The notes below the pieces were generated by a model that was not told the origin of the DNA, made no database searches, and saw only the letters and a list, made by a program, of their open reading frames with translations. DNA of 64,000 nt from the NCBI RefSeq assembly GCF_900199455.1, contig NZ_FZQR01000009.1:248001-312000 (forward strand), given 5' to 3'. How positions within the stretch are numbered: the stretch's first letter is position 1; every line of letters begins with the position of its first letter. The position numbers were made by a program, and so were the translations under genes. The stretch comes from Mesorhizobium carmichaelinearum. GTDB taxonomy: Bacteria; Pseudomonadota; Alphaproteobacteria; Rhizobiales; Rhizobiaceae. This document shows positions 1 through 8,735 of this stretch, piece after piece.

Positions 1-1247
1 TCAACACCGGTTGCATCCCGACCAAGACGATGGTGGCGAGCGCCTATGCCGCGCATCTGGCGCGGCGCGCCGCCGATTATGGCGTGACGCTCGGTGGCCC
101 TGTCGGCGTCGACTATAAGGCGATCAAGGCGCGCAAGGACAAGGTTTCGGGCGCCTCCCGCACCGGGCTGGAAACCTGGATCGCCGGCATGGACAAATGC
201 ACGCTCTATCGCGGCCATGCGCGCTTCGAATCCGCCAATACGGTGCGTGTCGGTGACGACCTTCTGACCGCCGACAAGATCTTCCTCAACACCGGCGGCC
301 GCGCCTCGGTGCCCGACCTTCCCGGTATCCACGACATCGACTACCTAACCAATTCCTCGATGATGGATCTCGACGTCCTGCCGCGCCATCTGGTCGTCGT
401 CGGCGGCAGCTACATCTCGCTCGAATTCGCACAGATGTTCCGCCGTTTCGGCAGCGAAGTCACCGTCATCGAGAAGAGCCCGCGCCTGACCGGCCGAGAG
501 GACGAGGACGTCTCGGCCACCATCCTGTCGATCCTCGAAAATGAAGGCATCGCGGTCCATGTCGGCGCCGACGACATCGGCTTCGCCAAACAGGGCGGCG
601 ATATCGCCGTGACCTTCTCGGCCGGCAAGCCACCGGCCGTCGGTTCGCATGTGCTGCTGGCGCTGGGGCGCACCCTCAACACCGACGATCTCGGCCTCGA
701 CAGAGCCGGCGTCGCCGTCGACAAACGCGGTGCCATTATCGTCGACGACCAGTTGCGCACCAGCGTACCGGGCATCTGGGCGATGGGCGACTGCAATGGC
801 AAGGGCGCCTTCACCCACACCTCCTACAATGACTATGAGATCGTCGCCGCCAATCTGCTCGACAACGACCCACGCAAGGTCAGCGACCGCATCGAGGCCT
901 ATGCGCTCTACATCGACCCGCCGCTCGGCCGCTGCGGCATGACCGAGGCGGCGGTGAAGAAATCCGGACGACGCGCGCTGGTCGGCCAACGGCCGATGAC
1001 CCGCGTCGGCCGCGCAGTCGAAAAGGGCGAGACGCAGGGCTTCATGAAGATCCTCGTCGATGCCGACACGCGGGAGATCCTCGGTTGCTCCGTGCTTGGT
1101 CCCGGCGGCGACGAAGCGGTGCATTGCGTGCTCGATTTGATGTACGCCAAGGCACCGATCGACACCCTGGCGCGCGCGATGCACATCCATCCCACTGTCT
1201 CGGAGCTCCTGCCCACCATTGCCCAGGAGCTGAAGCCGCTGGCCTGA
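1..1247 (+). CDS. Mercuric-reductase-like pyridine nucleotide-disulfide oxidoreductase (5' partial)
   Basis: The reading frame is already open at the window edge (codons from base 3) and starts in the redox-active site NTGCIPTKT, so the N-terminal FAD-binding segment and probably the first active-site cysteine lie upstream. A second Rossmann fold with GGSYISLEFAQ near visible residue 130 would bind NAD(P)H. The FAD motif TSVPGIWAMGDC follows, and the C-terminal dimerisation domain ends with HIHPTVSEL, the His-Glu pair typical of the family. Members are dihydrolipoamide dehydrogenases, glutathione reductases and MerA-like enzymes. No MerA heavy-metal-associated domain or vicinal C-terminal cysteines are visible, so true mercury reduction is unlikely and the substrate is unknown. 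Confidence 0.85.
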   Translation, partial: NTGCIPTKTMVASAYAAHLARRAADYGVTLGGPVGVDYKAIKARKDKVSGASRTGLETWIAGMDKCTLYRGHARFESANTVRVGDDLLTADKIFLNTGGRASVPDLPGIHDIDYLTNSSMMDLDVLPRHLVVVGGSYISLEFAQMFRRFGSEVTVIEKSPRLTGREDEDVSATILSILENEGIAVHVGADDIGFAKQGGDIAVTFSAGKPPAVGSHVLLALGRTLNTDDLGLDRAGVAVDKRGAIIVDDQLRTSVPGIWAMGDCNGKGAFTHTSYNDYEIVAANLLDNDPRKVSDRIEAYALYIDPPLGRCGMTEAAVKKSGRRALVGQRPMTRVGRAVEKGETQGFMKILVDADTREILGCSVLGPGGDEAVHCVLDLMYAKAPIDTLARAMHIHPTVSELLPTIAQELKPLA

Positions 1248-1358
1248 GGCACGTCAAGCTCTGGACTTTCTGCATTGGTGCATTGCAGCAATGTGCATTG
1301 CGCATAGCTCAACTCCTCGCGCAATCTCCAAATTGAACCGATTCAGTCTGGACGCTCC

Positions 1359-2536
1359 ATGCCTTTGCCGATTCTTGCGCTTGCCATTGCGTCCTTCTGC
1401 ATCGGCACCACCGAATTCGTCATCATGGGCCTGCTGCCCGAGGTCGCCGCCGATCTCGGCGTGTCGATCCCGTCGGCCGGCCTGCTGGTCACCGGCTATG
1501 CACTCGGCGTCGTTTTCGGCGCACCGATCGTCGCCATGGCCACTGCGCATTTGCCACGCAAGCCAGTGCTGGTCGGGCTGACAGCTTCATTCGTCGTCGG
1601 CAATCTGCTCTGTGCCATCGCGCCTGATTATTGGACGCTGATGGCGGCGCGTGTCTTCACCGCTTTTGGCCACGGCGCTTTCTTCGGCATCGGCTCGGTC
1701 GTTGCCGCCAGCCTGGTGCCGCGCAACAGACGAGCCAGCGCCATGGCGCTGATGTTTGCCGGCCTGACGCTTTCCAACATTCTGGGTGTTCCCGCCGGCA
1801 CGGCACTTGGCAAAGCTTTCGGCTGGCGCTCCACATTCTTCGCCGTGGTCGGCATCGGCCTGATCTCGGTCGCTGCCATCGCCTGGCTGGTGCCGTCCGA
1901 TGTCGCGGAACCAAGCGGCGGCGGCCTGCGCGGCGAGTTGCGCGTGCTGGGCAAATTGCAGGTCTGGCTGGCGATGCTGATCGCCTCGCTGGCCTCGGCC
2001 AGCCTGTTTGCCGTGTTCACCTACATAAAACCCTACCTGACCGACGTATCCGGCCTGTCGACCTCTGCAGTCACCTGGGTGCTCCTGCTGTTCGGCGCCG
2101 GCATGACGATCGGCAACACATCATTGGTGGGCGGCTGGCGGACTGGAAACTGATGCCGACGGTGATCGGCACGCTGCTGTTGATGGCGGTCCTGTTTGTC
2201 GGTTTCATGCAGTTCGGCGCCATCGCCAGCGTCGCGATCGGCATCGTCTTCCTCTGGGGCCTGCTCATCTTCGTCGTCGTGCCGCCGCTGCAGATCCGCG
2301 TCGTCGAGGCCGCGTCCGAAGGACCGAACCTTGCCGCGACGCTGAACCAGGGCGCCTTCAATGTCGGCAATGCCAGCGGTGCCTGGATCGGCGGCGTGGC
2401 CCTCTCGGCCGGCGTTTCCTACGCCCACCTGCCGCTGGTCGGCGCCGTGCTCGCCTTGCTGGCGGTCACCGTCGCGGTGCTGTCGCAAGCCTTGGACCGG
2501 CGCGCGCCCGTTCCGCTTCAGGCGGCAGCCGAATAG
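1359..2536 (+). pseudogene. MFS efflux transporter, AraJ/DHA1 type, frameshifted
   Basis: The N-terminal half (1359-2117) encodes a DHA1-type major facilitator protein with GTTEFVIMGLLPEVA in helix 1 and about eight membrane segments. The frame then runs into a stop at 2153. The continuation (LADWKLMPTVIG and four more membrane helices, ending EAAE*) is in another frame to 2536. The shift is located at 2115-2121, where 'aacacatcatt' carries one AC dinucleotide too many: removing one AC restores GNIIGGRLADW. Repaired, the protein would be about 391 residues, normal for the family. This is either a recent inactivating slip or a sequencing error. As written the product would lack its last four or five helices. 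Confidence 0.8.
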
Positions 2537-2624
2537 GCCCTTGCGCCCATAGCGCGGCAGGCTGGACCAATCGACATCGGCACTCTCAAATGGGCATGTC
2601 TTCTTGCTCTTGATGGAGGAAGTC

Positions 2625-3680
2625 ATGCAGAAATCGATCGAACGCATCGCCGGTGACAGCGAGGGCGTTTCCTACGAATTCCCGGTGTTTCGCTTCACAG
2701 GCAGCGACAAGGCGGCGCCCTCGGCCTATCTGCAGGCCGCCCTCCATGCCGGCGAACTGCCGGGCGTCGTCGCCATCGACGCGCTGGTGCCGGCGCTGAA
2801 CAAGGCCGCAGCCGAAGGCCGCATCAAGGGCAACATCACCATCGTGCCCTGGGCCAACCCGATCGGCCGCGCACAATATCATTTCGGCGAACACCAGGGC
2901 CGCTTTCACCTGGGCACCCGCACCAATTTCAACCGCGCCTTTCCGCTGCTTGCCGCGCCCGATGCCAAGCTCTTGCCCGACACCAGCTTTGGCGGCGCCG
3001 ATCAGCGGCTGAAGTCACGCCTGGTGCAGCTGTCGCTCGGCCACGACATCGTGCTCGACCTGCATTGCGACGACGAGGGTCTTGCTTATCTGTACATCCA
3101 CACCAGCCTGTGGCCAGCCATGGCCGATTGCGCCGCCGCCATGGGCGTCGATGCGGTGGTGTTGTGGAGCGAGGACACCGACGGCACCTTCGAGGGCGCC
3201 TCGATCATGCCCTACCAGAACGTCCCCGCCGACGTCGCGAAGTTCGACCGTCGCGTCGCCACCACGGTCGAATATCGCGGCATCCTCGACGTCGATGGCG
3301 CGCTCGCCGCTGCCGACGCCGAAGGCCTCTACCGGCTGCTGGTGGCGCGCGGCGTGATCGCCGACAGCACGCTCCTTGCACCCGGCTCGTTCCAGGGCGT
3401 TGTCGCCCCGTTGGAGAACATCGACATGATGCCGGCTCCCCGCGCCGGCGCTGTCCTCTACGACGTAAAGCCCGGCGACCGGGTCGCCCGCGGCGCGCGC
3501 CTCGCTACGGTCGTCCACGCGCCGGGCGAAGCTGATGGCCGTACGGAAGTGTTCGCGCCGCAGGACGGCATCATCCTGACCCGCCGCTCGCGCCGCATCA
3601 TCCGCGCCGGCGAGGACCTGCTGAAGCTGGTCGGCGACAGGAAGAGCACCGATGCCAGGTCGGGTACGCTGGAGGATTGA
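2625..3680 (+). CDS. Succinylglutamate desuccinylase/aspartoacylase-family (M14) hydrolase
   Basis: The protein of 351 residues carries the zinc-ligand motif HAGELPG near residue 42 and a second histidine in DLHCDDEG near residue 150, as in the AstE/AspA branch of M14 zinc carboxypeptidases, which remove acyl groups from amino acids. The C-terminal part (about residue 270 on) resembles the small beta domain of this family. The start is ATG 2625, preceded by GGAGGA. The in-frame TTG at 2604 has no comparable ribosome site. It lies 88 bases after the MFS pseudogene and ends one base before the convergent neighbour. The acyl substrate cannot be read from sequence. Confidence 0.85.
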   Translation: MQKSIERIAGDSEGVSYEFPVFRFTGSDKAAPSAYLQAALHAGELPGVVAIDALVPALNKAAAEGRIKGNITIVPWANPIGRAQYHFGEHQGRFHLGTRTNFNRAFPLLAAPDAKLLPDTSFGGADQRLKSRLVQLSLGHDIVLDLHCDDEGLAYLYIHTSLWPAMADCAAAMGVDAVVLWSEDTDGTFEGASIMPYQNVPADVAKFDRRVATTVEYRGILDVDGALAAADAEGLYRLLVARGVIADSTLLAPGSFQGVVAPLENIDMMPAPRAGAVLYDVKPGDRVARGARLATVVHAPGEADGRTEVFAPQDGIILTRRSRRIIRAGEDLLKLVGDRKSTDARSGTLED

Positions 3681-3681
3681 C

Positions 3682-4452
3682 CTAACCTGAGATCGCCAAC
3701 CGCGCCTTGGCCTCCAGCCATTCGGCCATCTGCCGATACGGCACCGGGCCGTGGCTGATGCGAGCGACGCCGAGTTCGGCCAGCCGCTGGCGCGGCGGCA
3801 CATGCGCCAGCGCTATGATGTTGACCGGCAGGTTCGTCGACTTGCAGAGCGTCTCGATCAGGCCCTCGTCACCAAGACCCGGTGCAAAGAAGCCGCTTGC
3901 GCCTGCCTTCTGATAGGCATGCGCCCGCTCGATCGCCTGGTCGAGTAGCGCCTTGTCATGCGCATCGGGCTTGGCCTTGAGGAAGATGTCGGTGCGGGCG
4001 TTGAGGAAGGCCGGGATGCCGGAGGCCTTGACGGCGGCCGCGGCCGCTTCGATCCGCGTCGCCTGCACGGCGATGTCGTGCAACCCTGCGCCACCGACGA
4101 TCTGGTCCTCGAAATTGAAGCCGATGGCACCAGCCTGCAGGGCGCGCGTCACCGTCTCGGCAACGACTTCAGGCTCGACCCCATAGCCGCCCTCGAGATC
4201 CATGGTCACCGGCAGGTCGACCGCCGCGACGATACGCTTGATGTTGTCGAGCGCCAGCTCCAGCGGGATCTTCTCGCCATCGGCATAACCGAAGGCGGCC
4301 GCGACTGGCCAGCTTCCGGTGGCAATCGCCTTGGCGCCCGCCTTCTCGACGATCTTGGCCGAGCCCGGATCCCAGGCATTGTAGAGAACGATCGGGTTGC
4401 CCTTGACGTGGAGGGAATGGAACGTCCGCGCGCGCTCGGCCTGATCGGTCAT
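3682..4452 (-). CDS. Isocitrate lyase/phosphoenolpyruvate mutase family protein
   Basis: The 256-residue protein is a PEP mutase/isocitrate lyase superfamily TIM barrel. LYNAWDPGSAKIVEKAGAK opens the barrel, the metal-binding DLEGGYG appears near residue 85, and GFNFEDQ and NARTDIF follow. Family members cleave or form C-C and C-P bonds of 2-oxo-acid adducts. The KKCGH signature of true isocitrate lyase is absent, as usual in this short group, so the substrate is undefined. ATG 4452 was chosen because the conserved region starts directly after it. A longer open frame to 4560 has no family similarity. The gene is convergent with the M14 hydrolase. Confidence 0.85.
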   Translation of the reverse strand: MTDQAERARTFHSLHVKGNPIVLYNAWDPGSAKIVEKAGAKAIATGSWPVAAAFGYADGEKIPLELALDNIKRIVAAVDLPVTMDLEGGYGVEPEVVAETVTRALQAGAIGFNFEDQIVGGAGLHDIAVQATRIEAAAAAVKASGIPAFLNARTDIFLKAKPDAHDKALLDQAIERAHAYQKAGASGFFAPGLGDEGLIETLCKSTNLPVNIIALAHVPPRQRLAELGVARISHGPVPYRQMAEWLEAKARLAISG

Positions 4453-4601
4453 TGGTGTTTTCCCGTCTTGGTATTGTTGGAAGTCCAGCCTAGCCGGGAC
4501 CGCCAGCCCTGGCGATGTGCCATGAGCCCGAGAAGCGGCGGCCACTAGACAGCCTTTCAAACCTGTTGCGCATCCGGTTTTTCGCCGCTATGGATTTCGC
4601 C

Positions 4602-4646
4602 ATGAACATGCGTTCGACCAAGACCATTTGGTGGTGGGCCTGCTGA
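4602..4646 (+). CDS. trpL: trp leader peptide (peTrpL)
   Basis: A 14-codon frame reads MNMRSTKTIWWWAC followed by TGA. Three consecutive tryptophan codons directly before the stop are the sensor of a transcription attenuator. In Sinorhizobium meliloti the corresponding leader of trpE(G) also carries a WWW run, and both its RNA and its peptide are reported to act in trans. An in-frame ATG at 4590 or 4608 could serve as start instead. It lies about 125 bases before trpE(G), with antiterminator and terminator arms in between. Confidence 0.85.
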   Translation: MNMRSTKTIWWWAC

Positions 4647-4648
4647 CA

Positions 4649-4722
4649 GCGGCCTGTTCGAACGCGCGTGCGTGAAAGAGAGGGTGGCCGCAACGGAAAG
4701 TCCGGGCGGCCATTTGTTTTTT
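4649..4722 (+). promoter_or_regulatory. trp attenuator: antiterminator arm and intrinsic terminator
   Basis: Three mutually exclusive arms are visible. GCGGCC at 4649-4654 can pair with GGCCGC at 4686-4691 (antiterminator). The latter can instead pair with GCGGCC at 4706-4711; the full stem TGGCCGC/GCGGCCA at 4685-4691 and 4706-4712 is followed by TTTGTTTTTT (terminator). Arm one starts just after the leader stop codon, so a ribosome stalled on the Trp codons would leave it free, which is the classical geometry. Confidence 0.82.
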
Positions 4723-4771
4723 AAAAGCCAGTCCCGGGTCCGTTGCCCCAACAAGCCAGATGGAGACGGCA

Positions 4772-6961
4772 ATGACGATGAAGGTTCTGGAAAACGGCGC
4801 TGAAAGCTTCGTGACCGCGGGTGGCATCACCATTACGCGTGAGCGCCACGACCGGCCCTATGCGGGTGCGATCGACGCCTATGTCGATGGTTTGAACGCG
4901 CGCCGGGGTGCGGTGTTTTCCTCCAATTACGAATATCCCGGCCGCTACACGCGCTGGGACACCGCCATCATCGATCCACCGCTGGTCATCTCGGCGCGTG
5001 GACGCGCCATGCGCATCGAAGCGCTGAACCGCCGCGGCGAGGCGCTGCTGCCGGTTATCGGCAAGACGCTGGGCGGCCTTGCCGACATCACAATCGCCGA
5101 GACGTCGAAGACACTGATCCGCCTCGACGTTGCCAAGCCCGGCCGTGTCTTCACCGAAGAGGAGCGCAGCCGCGTCCCTTCGGTCTTCACCGTGCTGCGC
5201 GCCATCACCGCTTTGTTCAAGACCGAGGAAGACGCCAATCTCGGCCTCTATGGCGCCTTCGGCTACGACCTTGCCTTCCAGTTCGACCCGGTCGACTACA
5301 AGCTCGAGCGCAAGCCGAGCCAGCGCGACCTCGTGCTGTTCCTGCCCGACGAGATCCTGGTGGTCGACCATTATTCGGCGAAGGCCTGGACCGACCGCTA
5401 CGATTATTCAGGCGAGGGTTTTTCGACCGAAGGCCTGTCGCGCGACGAAATCGCCGAGCCGTTCAAGACCGCCGACCGCATCCCGCCGCGCGGCGACCAT
5501 GAGCCCGGCGAATACGCCAACCTGGTGCGCAAGGCGATGGATAGTTTCAAGCGCGGCGACCTGTTCGAGGTGGTGCCCGGGCAGATGTTCTACGAGCGCT
5601 GCGAGACGCAGCCGTCCGAGATTTCGCGCAAGCTGAAGTCGATCAACCCCTCGCCCTATTCCTTCTTCATCAATCTCGGCGAAAACGAATATCTGATCGG
5701 CGCCTCGCCCGAAATGTTCGTGCGCGTCAATGGCCGCCGCGTCGAGACCTGCCCCATCTCCGGCACCATCAAGCGCGGCGACGATGCGATTTCGGATTCT
5801 GAGCAGATCCTGAAGCTGCTCAACTCGAAGAAGGACGAGTCCGAGCTTACAATGTGCTCGGACGTCGACCGCAACGACAAGTCGCGGGTCTGCGAGCCGG
5901 GCTCGGTGCGCGTCATCGGCCGCCGCCAGATCGAGATGTATTCGCGCCTAATCCACACCGTGGACCACATCGAGGGCCGCCTGCGCGAAGGCATGGATGC
6001 CTTCGACGCCTTCCTGTCGCACGCCTGGGCGGTCACCGTCACCGGCGCGCCGAAACTGTGGGCCATGCGCTTCATCGAGCAGAACGAGAAGAGCCCGCGC
6101 GCCTGGTATGGCGGGGCGATCGGCATGGTCAATTTCAACGGCGACATGAACACCGGCCTCACCTTGCGCACCATCCGCATCAAGGACGGCATCGCCGAAG
6201 TGCGCGCCGGCGCCACGCTGCTGTTCGACAGCATTCCCGAGGAAGAAGAAGCCGAAACCGAACTGAAGGCATCCGCCATGCTCTCCGCCATCCGCGACGC
6301 CAAGATGGGCAATTCCGCCAGCACCGAGCGCACCACCGCGCGTGTCGGCGACGGCGTCAACATCCTGCTCGTCGACCACGAAGACAGTTTCGTCCACACG
6401 CTCGCCAACTACTTCCGCCAGACCGGCGCCAATGTCTCGACCGTGCGCACGCCGGTGCCGGAGGAAGTGTTCGAGCGGTTGAAGCCCGACCTCGTCGTGT
6501 TGTCGCCCGGACCGGGCACGCCGAAGGATTTCGATTGCGCCGCCACCATCAAGAAGGCCCGCGCCCGCGACTTGCCGATCTTCGGCGTCTGCCTTGGCCT
6601 GCAGGCGCTGGCCGAGGCCTATGGTGGGGAGTTGCGCCAGCTGCATATTCCGATGCATGGCAAGCCCTCGCGCATCCGCGTCTCGAAGCCGGGCATCATC
6701 TTCTCCGGCCTGCCCAAGGAAGTCACTGTCGGCCGCTACCACTCAATCTTCGCCGATCCGGTGCGGCTGCCCGACGATTTCATCGTCACGGCCGAGACGG
6801 AGGACGGTGTCATCATGGCCTTCGAGCACCGCAAGGAGCCGATCGCCGCGGTGCAGTTCCACCCGGAATCGATCATGACGCTCGGCCACAATGCCGGTAT
6901 GCGCATCATCGAGAACATCGTCGCCCACTTGCCGCGCAAGGCCAAGGAAAAGGCAGCCTGA
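4772..6961 (+). CDS. trpE(G): Anthranilate synthase, fused TrpE-TrpG
   Basis: This 729-residue enzyme makes anthranilate from chorismate and glutamine, the first step of tryptophan synthesis. Residues 1 to about 520 are the chorismate-binding component I (FEVVPGQMF, IGASPEMFVR, CPISGTIKRG, TVTGAPK). From about residue 530 a glutamine amidotransferase follows, with the nucleophile cysteine in GVCLGLQ at about residue 607 and the partner histidine and glutamate in QFHPES. The fusion is typical of Rhizobiales. ATG 4772 is preferred because GGAGA lies six bases upstream; ATG 4760 and 4778 are alternatives. Expression is expected to be controlled by the attenuator upstream. Confidence 0.96.
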   Translation: MTMKVLENGAESFVTAGGITITRERHDRPYAGAIDAYVDGLNARRGAVFSSNYEYPGRYTRWDTAIIDPPLVISARGRAMRIEALNRRGEALLPVIGKTLGGLADITIAETSKTLIRLDVAKPGRVFTEEERSRVPSVFTVLRAITALFKTEEDANLGLYGAFGYDLAFQFDPVDYKLERKPSQRDLVLFLPDEILVVDHYSAKAWTDRYDYSGEGFSTEGLSRDEIAEPFKTADRIPPRGDHEPGEYANLVRKAMDSFKRGDLFEVVPGQMFYERCETQPSEISRKLKSINPSPYSFFINLGENEYLIGASPEMFVRVNGRRVETCPISGTIKRGDDAISDSEQILKLLNSKKDESELTMCSDVDRNDKSRVCEPGSVRVIGRRQIEMYSRLIHTVDHIEGRLREGMDAFDAFLSHAWAVTVTGAPKLWAMRFIEQNEKSPRAWYGGAIGMVNFNGDMNTGLTLRTIRIKDGIAEVRAGATLLFDSIPEEEEAETELKASAMLSAIRDAKMGNSASTERTTARVGDGVNILLVDHEDSFVHTLANYFRQTGANVSTVRTPVPEEVFERLKPDLVVLSPGPGTPKDFDCAATIKKARARDLPIFGVCLGLQALAEAYGGELRQLHIPMHGKPSRIRVSKPGIIFSGLPKEVTVGRYHSIFADPVRLPDDFIVTAETEDGVIMAFEHRKEPIAAVQFHPESIMTLGHNAGMRIIENIVAHLPRKAKEKAA

Positions 6962-6966
6962 CCGCG

Positions 6967-7914
6967 ATGGCCGAAGCCGAGAACACAATGGCGATCGCGG
7001 CCAAGGCGGCCGCGAGGCGCAAGGTCGCCAACCTTGCCTTCTGGTCGATCGTGGTCGCCTTTGTCGTGCTCGCGCTGAAAGCCGCCGCCTGGTACGTGAC
7101 CGGCTCTGTCGCGCTCTATTCCGATGCGCTGGAATCGATCGTCAACGTCATTGCCTCGGGCGCCGCCTTCTGGGCGATCCAGGTCAGCTACAAGCCGGCC
7201 GACCAGGATCACCCCTTCGGCCATCACAAGGCCGAGTATTTTTCGGCGGTGCTCGAAGGCGTGCTGATCGTGCTCGCCGCGCTTTTGATCCTCAACGAGG
7301 TCTGGCGCTCCTGGCAAGCGCCGGCACCCCTTGAAAAGCCGTGGAACGGCCTTGCTGTCAACGGCATCGCCACGGTCATCAATGCCTTCTGGGCCTGGAC
7401 GCTGATCCGCGCCGGCAGGGCCGAAAAGTCGCCGGCGCTGGTCGCCGACGGCAATCACATCATGACCGACGTCGTCACCTCGATCGGCGTATTCGGCGGC
7501 CTGGTCGGAGCGATCCTGACCGGCTGGCAGATCCTCGATCCGGCATTGGCCGTGATCGTCGCGCTCAACATCCTGTGGCAGGGCTGGCATGTCATCGGCT
7601 CGTCGATGAACGGCCTGATGGACCGCGCGGTCGACACCCAGGAGCATATGCACATCCGCGACGTCATCTCGGCCAATTGCAAGGGCGCGCTGGAGGTGCA
7701 TGACCTCAAAACCCGCATCGCCGGCCGCGCCACCTTCATCGAGTTCCATCTGGTCGTCGATGCCGACATGTCGGTTGGCGCGAGCCACGTCATCTGCGAC
7801 CGCATCGAGGATGCGCTGAAAGCCGAAATCCCCTCGGTGCGCGTCACCATCCATGTCGAGCCCGACGACGAGGCGAAGCTGCCGAAAGGCACGACGGCCG
7901 TGCCGTTCGCATAG
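6967..7914 (+). CDS. Cation diffusion facilitator (CDF) metal exporter
   Basis: The 315-residue protein has six membrane segments: ALYSDALES in helix 2 and ADGNHIMTDVVTS in helix 5 carry the aspartate/histidine metal site of CDF proteins, and DHPFGHHKAEYFSA is the conserved loop after helix 2. A cytoplasmic ferredoxin-like domain with conserved histidines (EVHDLKTR, FIEFHLVVD, VTIHVEP) follows. Such proteins export Zn, Fe, Mn or Co out of the cytoplasm in exchange for protons. The metal cannot be assigned. It starts five bases after trpE(G) and may be cotranscribed with it by read-through. Confidence 0.9.
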   Translation: MAEAENTMAIAAKAAARRKVANLAFWSIVVAFVVLALKAAAWYVTGSVALYSDALESIVNVIASGAAFWAIQVSYKPADQDHPFGHHKAEYFSAVLEGVLIVLAALLILNEVWRSWQAPAPLEKPWNGLAVNGIATVINAFWAWTLIRAGRAEKSPALVADGNHIMTDVVTSIGVFGGLVGAILTGWQILDPALAVIVALNILWQGWHVIGSSMNGLMDRAVDTQEHMHIRDVISANCKGALEVHDLKTRIAGRATFIEFHLVVDADMSVGASHVICDRIEDALKAEIPSVRVTIHVEPDDEAKLPKGTTAVPFA

Positions 7915-7947
7915 CCGGCATGGCCCGCAGTTTCAACTTTGATGCCG

Positions 7948-8610
7948 TCAAATGGTCCGGTCAAACATCAGCACACCCCGCTTGGCGCGGTATAGCCTGC
8001 CTGGACGCTTTCGGGGGGCCGGCGCTTCAAATTCGTCGGTCGCTTCCACGACTTCGAGTTCAGCGATCTTTCTGCGAAACGAGCTCGTGTCGAGGTTTAC
8101 CCCCATCACCTGCTCGTAAACTTCCTGCAGCGCCGGCAGCGTGAATTTTCTCTCCAGCAATTGCATGGGAAGGGTCGAATAGGCCCCTTTGCCGCGCAGC
8201 CTGCCAACGGCAGCATCCAGAATGTCGCTGTGATCGAAAGGCAGCCCCCTCACCTCATCCACCGGCCTCAGCATGAGAGCAGTGCTGTCAACCAGTCGAA
8301 CCGCCGGAACCAGCGCCATATAGGCAATCGAAACCGACCAGCCTCGCGGGTCCCGCAGCAGGCCCGCGAAACTGGCCAGCTGTTCGAAATAGATTTTTTT
8401 CAGGCCGGTCTTTGCCATGAGCACGCGCGCCACGGTTTCATCCACGTCCTTGTCTTCATCGACATGGACAAAACCACCGATCAGCGCCTCCTCGCCTTCA
8501 AAAGGCGGCACCCGACGCCTTGCGAGCGCGACGTGAAGGCGGCGGTCGACGATGGTCAGCAAGACCACATCAGCGGTGACGATCGGCTTCTCGAAATTGT
8601 CTGCCTGCAT
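7948..8610 (-). CDS. Nudix-fold transcriptional regulator, NrtR-like
   Basis: The 220-residue protein has an N-terminal Nudix fold (TADVVLLTIVDRRLHVAL, then GGFVHVDEDKDVDETVARVL) and a C-terminal winged helix (LQEVYEQVMG, DTSSFRRKI, PGRLYRAKR), the arrangement of NrtR regulators, which sense ADP-ribose or related nucleotides. In the Nudix box the catalytic REUxEE is degraded to RVLMAK, so it probably binds but does not hydrolyse its ligand. ATG 8610 is used; a TTG at 8679 would extend into the operator. It is divergent from the J-domain operon and is the obvious candidate to control it through the heptad repeats. Confidence 0.8.
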   Translation of the reverse strand: MQADNFEKPIVTADVVLLTIVDRRLHVALARRRVPPFEGEEALIGGFVHVDEDKDVDETVARVLMAKTGLKKIYFEQLASFAGLLRDPRGWSVSIAYMALVPAVRLVDSTALMLRPVDEVRGLPFDHSDILDAAVGRLRGKGAYSTLPMQLLERKFTLPALQEVYEQVMGVNLDTSSFRRKIAELEVVEATDEFEAPAPRKRPGRLYRAKRGVLMFDRTI

Positions 8611-8653
8611 TCTTCGAGCCCGCCCCTGCGCTGCGTTTAGCAAATCAGTAACA

Positions 8654-8695
8654 TCAAGTTTGCAATTTGCAAAATGCAACTTGCAAATTACAAAT
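8654..8695. promoter_or_regulatory. Heptad TGCAA repeats, probable operator of the divergent cassette
   Basis: TGCAA recurs at 8661, 8668, 8675 and 8682, exactly every seven bases, flanked by degenerate heptads at 8654 (TCAAGTT) and 8689 (TACAAAT). TTGCAA is its own reverse complement, so several overlapping dyads are present. It lies between the start of the NrtR-like gene (8610, minus) and the start of the J-domain gene (8736, plus), where a regulator could block both promoters. Confidence 0.6.
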
Positions 8696-8735
8696 CAGCG
8701 CGTATTATCTGACCTGAGAGCGACGGAGAGGAACC

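Noticed and set aside
5854..6966. Upstream extension of the CDF transporter frame
   Set aside because: The extension lies inside trpE(G) in another frame and is Arg/His-rich; the CDF start at 6967 fits the family.
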